A stretch of 31,695 bases of DNA, from NCBI GenBank assembly GCA_027295365.1, contig JAPULD010000432.1:1-31695 (forward strand), written 5' to 3'. The notes under the pieces were generated by a model. That model did not search any database, was not told the DNA's origin, and worked only from the letters and a program-made list of their open reading frames with translations. This document shows positions 9,096 through 17,069 of the stretch, piece after piece; position 1 is the first letter of the stretch, and the number at the start of each line of letters is the position of its first letter. Origin of the DNA: Planctomycetota bacterium (lineage in GTDB: Bacteria > Planctomycetota > Phycisphaerae > Phycisphaerales > SM1A02). Position numbers and translations under genes: made by a program.

Positions 9096-9237
9096 GGCTT
9101 CGGTCAGAAACATGGTGTAAACTTTTGGGTTCTTGAGACATGTTTTTCTGAGGATCGGTTTTTCAGACATCAGGACAGACCGAGACCCTCCCCACGTTTT
9201 CTGCGATAGATGATTGCCCGAACTTTCAGGTGAAACA

Positions 9238-10953
9238 ATGACACGACGAAGCAGTTCACGACGCGGCCTGTCCATGATGAGCGTTGCTCTCTTTGTGCTC
9301 TTCCTGGCCACCATCGCCATGGGGGGTTGGTGGATGACTCGACAAGCGAATATTGCCGACAGCGTAGACTCGATCGACCTGTTCGAGACTCGCCAAGGTG
9401 GATTCGACATCATCATTCCCGCGTCGGGCGAGCTCGCTGCGATCAGTGAAACTGAAATTCGAAACGAGATGGAGCAAAGGGCGACGATCATCCAGATCGT
9501 CGACGAAGGCGTCGAGGTCAAGCAAGGTGATTTGCTCATCCAGTTCAACGACGAAGGCGTGCGCACGAAAATCGACGATGCCGAGGATGCGCGGGACAAC
9601 GCGATCAACCAACTCGAAAATGCGAAGGCCAGCCTGGAGATCCGGAAGAAGACCCGCGAGTCGGACTTGGCGAAAGCCGATCTTGACATCACGTTGACCG
9701 AGCTGGCTTTGCTATCGTGGGAGGAAGGCCAAGTCGTCGAGATGCGACAGAATCTTGATCTCGAGCAAAAGACGACCCTTATGGAATACGATCGTTTGAA
9801 GGACCGCTTCAAGGCCTCGAAGCGTCTGTACGAGCAGGAGTTCATCAGCCTCGACGAGTTCAAGCAGGATGAAATTGCCCTCGTGAGGGCCGAGACACGG
9901 CTCAAGCAGGCCCAGCTCGACATCGAAATCTACGAGAAATACGAGTACAAGCAGCAGCGTGAGCAGAAGGAATCGGATCGACAACAGGCCATTGACGAGC
10001 GGGATCGCATCCAGCAACGCAACGATGCCAATGTCAGCAGCGCCGAGAGCGATGTCCGCAGCGCCGATCGGCTTCTCAACAGTCGCAAAGAACGACTCCA
10101 GAAGTGGCAGAACCAACTCAAGCTCTGCACCATCATCGCGCCCACATCGGGTCTGGTCATCTACACCTCAAGCCTCAACACCGGAGGTCATGGCCGGAGC
10201 AATGATGCCCCCCCCATGGTGGGCACCGATGTCTCATCCAAGAAAACCATCATGATCCTCCCCGATACGTCGGAGATGATTGCCGAGGTGAAGGTGAACG
10301 AAGCCCTCAGTGGTCAGATCATGAATGGCCAGATGGCCACCATCGTCTCCGATGCCAAGCCCGATCTCATGCTGAGAGGCAGGGTCTTCAGCGTTGGCGT
10401 GCTGGCGGAAACGGGAGGCTGGCGCGATCCCCACCGACGCGATTACACCGTAAAGATCCTGATCGAGAACTACGATCGCAGCCAGGGCCTCAAGCCCTCC
10501 ATGCGATGCCGGGCCGACATCAATGTCGGTCGAGTGGATGATGCCACGTACGTGCCGATTCAGGCGGTGCATCGCCAGGGGCCGGCCGCGTTCGTCTGGA
10601 TTCCCGATGGCCGAGGCTATTCCCAGAACAAGATAGACATTGGTCAGGCTTCAGAACTCTATGTCGAAGTGCTGAATGGCCTGGACGCCGGCCAAATTGT
10701 CCTGATGAGGGAGCCAAACCCCAAGGATATCGTGGCGATGCTGGACATTCCCGCGGGTCCCGTGAACCCATTGGCTCCGCCTTCCACATTCGGTCCTGAT
10801 GAAAACCGAGGCGATGCATCGCGTGGTGGTACTGATGCTTCATCTGCCCAACCGCCAGCCCATCAAGGCAGGGGCTCGAATGGTGGCCACGATCGCTCCG
10901 GTGACAAAAATCGACGCTCAGGGAATGATTCAAGCACTGAATCGGGCCAGTAA
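9238..10953 (+). CDS. HlyD-family periplasmic adaptor, paralogue 2 of 3
   Basis: A 571-residue adaptor from the ATG at 9238 (the frame is open from a TTG at 9214). It is closely similar along its whole length to the adaptor at 7258: a basic N-terminus (MTRRSSSRRG) before one membrane helix, lipoyl halves (FDIIIPASGELAA, CTIIAPTSGLVIY), a coiled-coil hairpin with FISLDEFKQDE and IEIYEKYEYKQQ, and beta-barrel segments MILPDTSEMIAEVKVNEALSG and LKPSMRCRADINVG. The tail after about residue 505 is a low-complexity Gly/Ser/Asn/Asp-rich stretch unrelated to the tails of the other two copies. The role is the same: periplasmic linker in a tripartite exporter. A terminator separates it from copy 1, so it probably has its own promoter in 9096-9237. 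Confidence 0.9.
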   Translation: MTRRSSSRRGLSMMSVALFVLFLATIAMGGWWMTRQANIADSVDSIDLFETRQGGFDIIIPASGELAAISETEIRNEMEQRATIIQIVDEGVEVKQGDLLIQFNDEGVRTKIDDAEDARDNAINQLENAKASLEIRKKTRESDLAKADLDITLTELALLSWEEGQVVEMRQNLDLEQKTTLMEYDRLKDRFKASKRLYEQEFISLDEFKQDEIALVRAETRLKQAQLDIEIYEKYEYKQQREQKESDRQQAIDERDRIQQRNDANVSSAESDVRSADRLLNSRKERLQKWQNQLKLCTIIAPTSGLVIYTSSLNTGGHGRSNDAPPMVGTDVSSKKTIMILPDTSEMIAEVKVNEALSGQIMNGQMATIVSDAKPDLMLRGRVFSVGVLAETGGWRDPHRRDYTVKILIENYDRSQGLKPSMRCRADINVGRVDDATYVPIQAVHRQGPAAFVWIPDGRGYSQNKIDIGQASELYVEVLNGLDAGQIVLMREPNPKDIVAMLDIPAGPVNPLAPPSTFGPDENRGDASRGGTDASSAQPPAHQGRGSNGGHDRSGDKNRRSGNDSSTESGQ

Positions 10954-11137
10954 GTACTTACCGATACAGCTTCGAGGAACCAGCGACTTTTTCAATTCAC
11001 CAAATCTTCGACGAAGTCCTTCTTTTTGCCGAGATAAAATGGCGGTTAATGCGTTAATACCAAATACAAGAGGTTGAACGTCCAACTTCGTCATATCCGA
11101 GGGGTACAAAGGAGAGACCCTCATTGAGGACAGCGCC

Positions 11138-12871
11138 ATGCAGGGATCACACTCGCCAAAGCATCACAAGTTTCGAACGATTCACCCTCGGCGCGGAATC
11201 TCCTCCCTGAGCGTAGTCGTGGCGATCCTGATGTTGGGGGCAATCGCCATCGGGGCGCGGTACTTGCCGAGTTCTTCAAATCAAACACCCGACCAAGGCG
11301 ATATGGATCTCTTCGAGGTCGTCCGGGGCAATTTTGAAATCATCATTCCCACCACGGGTGAATTGGTCGCCAAGAACCAGACTGAGATCAAGAATCAACT
11401 CGAATCAAGAGCCGTCATCACCGAGATCGTCGAGGAGGGAACGATTGTCAGCAAGGGCGACATCCTGATTCGATTCAACGATGAAGAGATTCAAAACCGA
11501 CTCGACGATGCCGAGGAATCCGTGAACAGCTCCAGAAATGATTTGGAGAATGTCCAGGCGGAACTGGAAATTCGCAAGAAGACCCGGGATTCGGAAAACG
11601 AGAAAGCCAAACTGAAGATTGAATTGGCGGAATTGGATCTCAAGGGTTGGGAGAAGGGGGAGGTGGTCACCCGCCGTCAGGATCTTGCTCTCGCGATGGA
11701 AACCGCGGAACTGAATTACAACCGTCTTCAGGAACGCTTTGAAGCTTCCCAAAGGTTATACGAGCAGGAATTCATAAGCCTTGATGAATTCAAGCAGGAC
11801 CAGATTTCATTGGTTGAAGCGAAGGCCCGACATAAACAAGCCAAGCTCGACATTGAAGTCTACGAGAAGTACGAATTCCAGAAGCAGCAGAAGCAGAAGG
11901 TCTCCAATCTCGAACAGTCCAAGAAGGAATACGAACGCGTCAAGGCCAGACAGGATGCGCAAGTCCGTCAATCCGAAAGTGACGTCGTCTCCCGCCAGCG
12001 CCGACTCGACAGCAAATTGGATCGCTTGGAACGGCACAAGAAACAACTCATCGCCTGCTCCATCGAGGCCCCCCAGGATGGGCTTGTCGTCTACGCGTCA
12101 AGCCTTGAAGGATTCAGGTGGATGCGGGACCGGGGTATGAACATCCAGGTCGGGACCGAGATGTGGCACAACCAGCTCATCATGATCCTGCCCGACACGT
12201 CGCAGATGATCGCCGAGGTCAAGATCAACGAGGCGCTGAGCGGTCAGATTCAGCCGGGGCAGACCGCGACCATCACGTGCGATGCGTCCCCCGACGATGT
12301 GCTCACTGGGGTCGTCGAAAGCATCGGCGTCTTGGCCGAGAATGGCGGCTGGCGCGATCCCAATCGTCGCGATTACACCGTTCGGATCAGGCTAGATGGC
12401 GACAACACCCTCGATTTGAAACCATCCATGCGTTGTCAGGCCGACATCATGATCGACCGGATCGATCAGGCCTTGCACATCCCCCTTCAGGCGGTGCATC
12501 GCCAGGGAGCCGCGACCTTCGTGTATGTCCCGGATGGTTCGGGTTTCTCGCAACGCAAGGTCGCATTCAACCGGGCTTCGGAACTCTACATCGAGATCAG
12601 CGAGGGCCTCGACGCGGGCGATCGCGTCCTACTCCGCGAGCCTACCCCTGAGGAGATCGTCGCGAAGATCGATCCCGCGAAATGCAAACCGGTGGAAACC
12701 AACGCCCCAGACGATCGCCTGGCCAAGGGTCCCCAGCAAGGCAGCCCCGAATCGAACGCGCTGATTCAACAACAGCAGCCCGAGTCGAACCTGATCACGA
12801 GCGACGATTCCGATTCCGAATCTGAGGGCGATGAGGATGAAGGGGACATCACGGGTCCGACGACCGAGTGA
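11138..12871 (+). CDS. HlyD-family periplasmic adaptor, paralogue 3 of 3
   Basis: A 577-residue adaptor from the ATG at 11138 with GAGGA about 8 bases upstream. It has the same layout as the two copies to its left but is the most diverged: IEI replaced by IEV in the coiled coil, a SSLEGFRWMRDRG loop in place of the Gly-rich SS-L-TGG loop, and a different acidic tail (SDDSDSESEGDEDEGD). The core segments FEIIIPTTGELVA, FISLDEFKQDQISLV, MILPDTSQMIAEVKINEALSG and LKPSMRCQADI are kept. The 184-base spacer before it has room for its own promoter. Its last 23 bases overlap the end of rmuC on the other strand. As with the other copies, no inner-membrane permease or ATPase accompanies it. Confidence 0.9.
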   Translation: MQGSHSPKHHKFRTIHPRRGISSLSVVVAILMLGAIAIGARYLPSSSNQTPDQGDMDLFEVVRGNFEIIIPTTGELVAKNQTEIKNQLESRAVITEIVEEGTIVSKGDILIRFNDEEIQNRLDDAEESVNSSRNDLENVQAELEIRKKTRDSENEKAKLKIELAELDLKGWEKGEVVTRRQDLALAMETAELNYNRLQERFEASQRLYEQEFISLDEFKQDQISLVEAKARHKQAKLDIEVYEKYEFQKQQKQKVSNLEQSKKEYERVKARQDAQVRQSESDVVSRQRRLDSKLDRLERHKKQLIACSIEAPQDGLVVYASSLEGFRWMRDRGMNIQVGTEMWHNQLIMILPDTSQMIAEVKINEALSGQIQPGQTATITCDASPDDVLTGVVESIGVLAENGGWRDPNRRDYTVRIRLDGDNTLDLKPSMRCQADIMIDRIDQALHIPLQAVHRQGAATFVYVPDGSGFSQRKVAFNRASELYIEISEGLDAGDRVLLREPTPEEIVAKIDPAKCKPVETNAPDDRLAKGPQQGSPESNALIQQQQPESNLITSDDSDSESEGDEDEGDITGPTTE

Positions 12872-14270
12872 CGATCTCTTCGGGGAGCGATTTCAATTCA
12901 GTGGTCGTGATCGGGCGAATATCGATCTCGACCGGGACGGGTGGATCAATCTCCAGCTCCGTGGTCGCGTTCAATTCCTTGAGACGGCGGGTGCTGGTGA
13001 GCAGATTGCGTTCCAGCGAACCCACGGCGGCGTTGTAGGACTTGTTGGCCTTGCCCAGACTGTCGCCCACCTTCTCGAAGTGAGTCACGAACACCCGCAG
13101 GCGACTGTACAGTTCCTTGCCGACTTCGGTGATCTGTTTCGCGTTCGCCGCCGCCGCGTCCTGATGCCATCCATACGCAATGGTTTTCAGAAGCGCCACC
13201 AGGATCGTCGGGGACGTGACGATCACGTGATCCTGCATGGCCTTCGACTGCAAGTCAGGCGCCACTTGCATGGCGGCATACAATCCCGCCTCCAGGGGCA
13301 TGAACATGACGACGAAGTCGGGTGTGTGTTCGAACTGACTCCAATACTTCTTGCTCGCTAGTCTGGTGACGTGGTCCTGGACCTGCTTCGCGTGTGCCTT
13401 TAATCGTTCCGCATGGTCAGACTCTGGTTCCAAGGCATCAAGATACGCATCCATCGCAACCTTCGAATCGACAACGATGACGCCACCCCCCGGCACCCTG
13501 ACCACTAAATCGGGGCGATCTCGCGTCGTGGGATCGTCGGTCTGTGGCTGTTCCTCGAAATCGCAATGCTCCGTCATCCCCGCCATCTCGACGACGTTCC
13601 GCAACTGCATCTCGCCCCAACGGCCTCGCTGTTCGGGACGACGCAGTGCGCTGACGAGCTTGCCGGTCTGGGTGTCGAGTTTCTCATGGGAGGCCGCGAT
13701 CATCTTGATCTGCTCTTCGAGGCCCTTGTAGGCCACATCGCGTTTCTTCTCGATTTCCGTCACCGCAAGGTTCTGCTTCTCCAGCAATTCCTTGATGGGC
13801 TTGACGAGATTGTCGATCGCCAGCTGACGCTTCTCGACATCCCCTTTGGCCGAGGTCATCTGCGTCTCAAGCACCTTCTTGGCCAGCTCGATGAACTGCT
13901 CGTTGTTCGCGGCCAGGGCCTTGGCCCCCAACGCGGTGAACGTGTCGGCCAGTTCCTTCTTGGCATCACCCAGGAGCTGCCTTTGCTCCTCGAATTGCTT
14001 TTCCTTCACCACCAGCCGCTCGGTCAGCGTCGCCAGTTCCCGCTGGGCCACTTCGCGTCGCTCGTTGGCCTCCAGGGTCTGTTGCCGCCCCTCGCGCAAG
14101 GCTTCGTCGTCGTCCCGCGCCTGTTGCTCAAGCAGTTCCGCCCTGGCCTTGAGGTTTGCCATGTCCCCCTGAGCCTCTCCTCGACGGCTCATCATCCATA
14201 AAGTGGCCACCGCACCCCCCAGCCCGGCGCCGATCCCCAACCCGATCAATGCATCAATCCAATCGATCAT
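12849..14270 (-). CDS. rmuC: DNA recombination protein RmuC
   Basis: A 473-residue RmuC homologue: one N-terminal membrane helix (residues ~5-27), a long coiled coil (~35-190), then the nuclease-like RmuC core with RGRWGEMQLRNVVEMAGM and PDLVVRVPGGGVIVVDSKV, which contains the conserved D and D-x-K residues of the PD-(D/E)xK fold. RmuC limits inversions between short inverted repeats and related rearrangements. The ATG at 14270 gives the usual family length. It lies 55 bases downstream of ubiX on the same strand and may be cotranscribed with it. Its 3' end overlaps the convergent adaptor gene by 23 bases. Confidence 0.93.
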   Translation of the reverse strand: MIDWIDALIGLGIGAGLGGAVATLWMMSRRGEAQGDMANLKARAELLEQQARDDDEALREGRQQTLEANERREVAQRELATLTERLVVKEKQFEEQRQLLGDAKKELADTFTALGAKALAANNEQFIELAKKVLETQMTSAKGDVEKRQLAIDNLVKPIKELLEKQNLAVTEIEKKRDVAYKGLEEQIKMIAASHEKLDTQTGKLVSALRRPEQRGRWGEMQLRNVVEMAGMTEHCDFEEQPQTDDPTTRDRPDLVVRVPGGGVIVVDSKVAMDAYLDALEPESDHAERLKAHAKQVQDHVTRLASKKYWSQFEHTPDFVVMFMPLEAGLYAAMQVAPDLQSKAMQDHVIVTSPTILVALLKTIAYGWHQDAAAANAKQITEVGKELYSRLRVFVTHFEKVGDSLGKANKSYNAAVGSLERNLLTSTRRLKELNATTELEIDPPVPVEIDIRPITTTELKSLPEEIVTRSSDP

Positions 14271-14325
14271 GACTTGCCATCATACTCGTTGCCCGAGCCG
14301 CGTCTCCAACAGTCTTCGCGTTCTT

Positions 14326-14946
14326 TCAGGTCGTCCCGGCCTGTTTATCAGAAACGTGCTCGTCCCACCTCGTCTCCAGGTTGTGTTCGACGCCCACTAG
14401 GTCCAGCAGCTTGCCCGCCATGAAATCGACCAGGTCCTCGACCGTCCGGGGCTGCAGATAGAACCCGGGCGACAAGGGGGCGAAGATTGCGCCCGCTTCG
14501 CTGAGCTTGCCCAGATTCAGAATATCGATGTGGCTCAGGGGCGTCTCGCGATGCGCAAGAATCAGCCTGCGCCTTTCCTTGAGCGTCACCGCCGCGGCTC
14601 GCTGCACCAACGTGTTCGTGATCCCCGAGGCGATAGCACCCACGGTGTTGCCCGAGCATGGCACGATGATCATGCCCTGATGCAAGAAACTTCCCGAGGC
14701 GATGGTCGCCCCCAGATCGCTATCGTTGTGCAGGACCACCCGATCGCCATGACCCGCCGTCAACGCATCGAGATCAAGTGTCTTAAGGCCCAATTCGTCG
14801 GCCAGCAATCGCCGCCCCAGTTTCGTCACCGTCAGATGAATCTCCACCCCCGCCTCCGCCAGCAACTCCATCGTTCGCATCGCATACGGCGCACCGCTGG
14901 CCCCGGTGATGCCAATGACAATGCGGCGGGGTGTTTCTCGATCCAT
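14326..14946 (-). CDS. ubiX: flavin prenyltransferase UbiX
   Basis: A 206-residue protein from the ATG at 14946, preceded by AAGGA at 6 bases. The frame continues upstream to 15177, but the extra 77 residues are translation of a G-rich intergenic repeat. Family signatures are the FMN-binding GITGASGAPYA near the N-terminus, IVPCSGNTVGAIASGI, and the C-terminal VTLKERRRLILAHRETPLS. UbiX attaches dimethylallyl phosphate to FMN to make the prenylated flavin used by UbiD-type decarboxylases, mainly in quinone synthesis. No ubiD is in the window. It is upstream of rmuC. Confidence 0.94.
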   Translation of the reverse strand: MDRETPRRIVIGITGASGAPYAMRTMELLAEAGVEIHLTVTKLGRRLLADELGLKTLDLDALTAGHGDRVVLHNDSDLGATIASGSFLHQGMIIVPCSGNTVGAIASGITNTLVQRAAAVTLKERRRLILAHRETPLSHIDILNLGKLSEAGAIFAPLSPGFYLQPRTVEDLVDFMAGKLLDLVGVEHNLETRWDEHVSDKQAGTT

Positions 14947-15002
14947 TTCTAATCCTTCTCGAAGAGCGTTTGAGTAACCAGTGTGTTGATCTTCCGGAGG
15001 GT

Positions 15003-15064
15003 GGGGCAATCCGGGGCCGTGATTCCGGAGCCGGGGGTTCCGGGGGCCGGGGATTCCGGGGGGG
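15003..15064 (+). repeat. G-rich repeat block with G-quadruplex potential
   Basis: Six G-runs of four or more lie in 62 bases. The last four (15033-15037, 15042-15046, 15049-15052, 15058-15064) are separated by loops of 4, 2 and 5 bases, a textbook intramolecular G-quadruplex pattern on the plus strand. The block sits between the divergent ubiX (minus) and lipoprotein (plus) starts. Its units (CCGGGGGTTCC, GATTCCGGGGG) recur at 19330-19370. Confidence 0.7.
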
Positions 15065-15143
15065 TAACTCGTTATTAAGCGTAGACCACTCAACTGCCTC
15101 GGGGGCAGGTGATACACTGACTTGTCGCTCAAGGAGAATACAG

Positions 15144-15776
15144 ATGGTTCGATCGCTTCGAAAACCGGGTTCCTCACGCCTCATGCCAGCCCTGGCGTTG
15201 TCCATGCTGGTGGGTGTGCTGTTTGGCCTGACCAGTTGCAACACATTCTCCACCTACCCCCCGGTTGAAATCACCGGCAACATGACAAATCCCGGCTACG
15301 AGCCCTATCCAACGCTGATGCTCGAATCCATCCGTTTCGCCCACGATCATTATGGAAGTGGTCTCAAGGATTTCGCCATCAACCTCCCCCCGGGCGTCCC
15401 GGCCGAGATCTACGACCGGATCATCCGCAAGCTGGGAGCGGGCCATCCCCAAATCGACCCGAGCGAGAAGGCGTATCACATCCTCGAACTTCGGGTCAGG
15501 GGGGGCGAGGCCGAGGTCGATCTGGTCTACCCGAGACCCAGCCGCATCTACGAGATGGTGACCATCAAGTTCCGCAGGAAACTGGTGGAAGGCTGGACGG
15601 TGCTGAGTTCGAGGCTGTGGCGGATCAAGGTGGACATTCCCCCGCCCAACTATGTTCCCCCCAAGCAGGTGGAACTTCCCGCCGCCGCGCCTGAAGCAGA
15701 ACCAACCCCGGCCACTCTCCCCGTGATCGATGAGGATGCCGCCTCGCGGTTGGATGAGCAAGAGGGCGATCGCTGA
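15144..15776 (+). CDS. putative lipoprotein of unknown function
   Basis: A 210-residue protein from the ATG at 15144 with AAGGAG 7 bases upstream; the 71 codons before it are not credible. The N-terminus is a clear lipoprotein signal: basic residues, a hydrophobic core and the lipobox LTSC with Cys at residue 32. The mature part begins with YPPVEITGNMTNPGYEPYP, has a mixed alpha/beta domain with FAINLPPGVPAEIYDRIIRKLG, and ends in a Pro/Ala-rich acidic tail. I do not recognise the family. It is expected to be anchored to a membrane facing the periplasm. It stands alone, divergent from ubiX. Confidence 0.82.
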   Translation: MVRSLRKPGSSRLMPALALSMLVGVLFGLTSCNTFSTYPPVEITGNMTNPGYEPYPTLMLESIRFAHDHYGSGLKDFAINLPPGVPAEIYDRIIRKLGAGHPQIDPSEKAYHILELRVRGGEAEVDLVYPRPSRIYEMVTIKFRRKLVEGWTVLSSRLWRIKVDIPPPNYVPPKQVELPAAAPEAEPTPATLPVIDEDAASRLDEQEGDR

Positions 15777-15903
15777 ACTCAGACCTTCGTGAACCTTGAA
15801 GTGATGGCGAGAGTATCGAATGATCGCGTCATCTCACCTTCAACCAATAAATCCCCCATCTTGATATTGCGAGTCGCAAGCTCACGGCCCATGATGATCT
15901 TCC

Positions 15904-16884
15904 ATGCCGCTCACCCCTGATCAGTTCGAAACGCACGCCGACTATCGCGAGATGAAAGTCTGCGTGACTGGGGGCGCAGGTTTCATCGGCTCCACGCTCA
16001 CCCATGCCTTGGCCGATCTCGGGGCCAAGGTCCGCGTGATCGACGATCTCTCCCAGGGACTCGAATCAAACCTCGATGGCCTGGGCGACAACGTGAAATT
16101 GATCAAGGGTTCGATCCTCGATCCCGCCGCGCTGCAGCAGGCCCTCGATGGCGTGCAGGTCGTCTTCCATCAAGCCGCGCTGACTTCCGTGCCCAGGAGC
16201 GTGGCTGAGCCTGCCCTGTATCACGAAGTCAATACGACCGGCACGTTTCGCCTGCTCGAGGCAGCCCGAAAGCATGGGGTGCGAAGAATCGTCGCCGCGT
16301 CATCCAGCAGCGTTTATGGCGAACAGGCCCAGTCGCCCAAGGTCGAGACCATGCGTCCCGACCCCAAGTCCCCCTATGCGGTTTCCAAGATAACCGGCGA
16401 GCACCTGCTCAGCGCGTGGGCGAACTGCTACGACCTCTCCACCATCGCCCTGCGCTACTTCAACATCTTCGGCCCCCATCAGCGTCCCGATTCCCCATAC
16501 GCGGCCGTCATCCCAAAATTCGCCATCGCCATGCTGCAAGGCAAACCCATGACGATCTATGGCGACGGTTCGCAAACGAGGGACTTCACACACGTCAGCA
16601 ACGCGGTGCACGCGAACCTGCTGGCGGGTCTGTGCGACAAACCCCTCAAGGGCGAAGCGATCAACGTCGCGACGGGGGCCACGCGAACCTTGTCAAGTGT
16701 CGTCGAGGCGATGAGCGAGAAGCTGGGGGTGAAACCAAAGCTCGAGTACGCTCCCCCAAGGCCAGGCGAAGTTCTGCACAGCCACGCGAGCATTAAACTT
16801 GCAAATGAATTGCTGGGGTACGAACCCATCGTGAGTTATGAGCAAGGGTTGGAAGACGCGCTGAGGTATTACAAGGGGGAGTGA
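15904..16884 (+). CDS. NAD-dependent sugar-nucleotide epimerase (UDP-glucose/UDP-GlcNAc 4-epimerase type)
   Basis: A 326-residue extended short-chain dehydrogenase. The NAD-binding GGAGFIGS is at residues 23-30, the catalytic SSSSVYG at 133-139 and the Y-x-x-x-K pair at Tyr158/Lys162. HQAALTSVPRSV, NTTGTFRLLEAA, RYFNIFGPHQRP and GDGSQTRDFTHV are typical of 4-epimerases acting on UDP-hexoses or UDP-N-acetylhexosamines for polysaccharide synthesis. The start could also be the ATG at 15952 (MKVCVTGG), which begins directly at the Rossmann strand; neither has a strong ribosome site. It is isolated from other sugar genes, so the substrate cannot be fixed from context. Confidence 0.88.
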   Translation: MPLTPDQFETHADYREMKVCVTGGAGFIGSTLTHALADLGAKVRVIDDLSQGLESNLDGLGDNVKLIKGSILDPAALQQALDGVQVVFHQAALTSVPRSVAEPALYHEVNTTGTFRLLEAARKHGVRRIVAASSSSVYGEQAQSPKVETMRPDPKSPYAVSKITGEHLLSAWANCYDLSTIALRYFNIFGPHQRPDSPYAAVIPKFAIAMLQGKPMTIYGDGSQTRDFTHVSNAVHANLLAGLCDKPLKGEAINVATGATRTLSSVVEAMSEKLGVKPKLEYAPPRPGEVLHSHASIKLANELLGYEPIVSYEQGLEDALRYYKGE

Positions 16885-17051
16885 ATAGGTTGCCGACCGC
16901 GGGTTCCGCTGTATGGACCAGTAAGCACGTGAAACAAGCCTCTCAGCCCTGATCTCTCTATATTTCCCCACCTACCACCCGTCACCTGTAACCCGCCACC
17001 TCCTCCCTTTTCTGCTACAATTTCAACCTGAAGGCACCTTCCTTTCGAGGC

Positions 17052-17065
17052 AAGGCCGGGGCCTT
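17052..17065. repeat. perfect palindrome at left edge of AT-rich island
   Basis: AAGGCC-GG-GGCCTT is a perfect inverted repeat 167 bases after the epimerase stop and just before base composition falls sharply. It could be the tip of an epimerase transcript hairpin or a boundary mark; there is no T-tract to make it a standard terminator. Confidence 0.35.
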
Positions 17066-17069
17066 CTGG

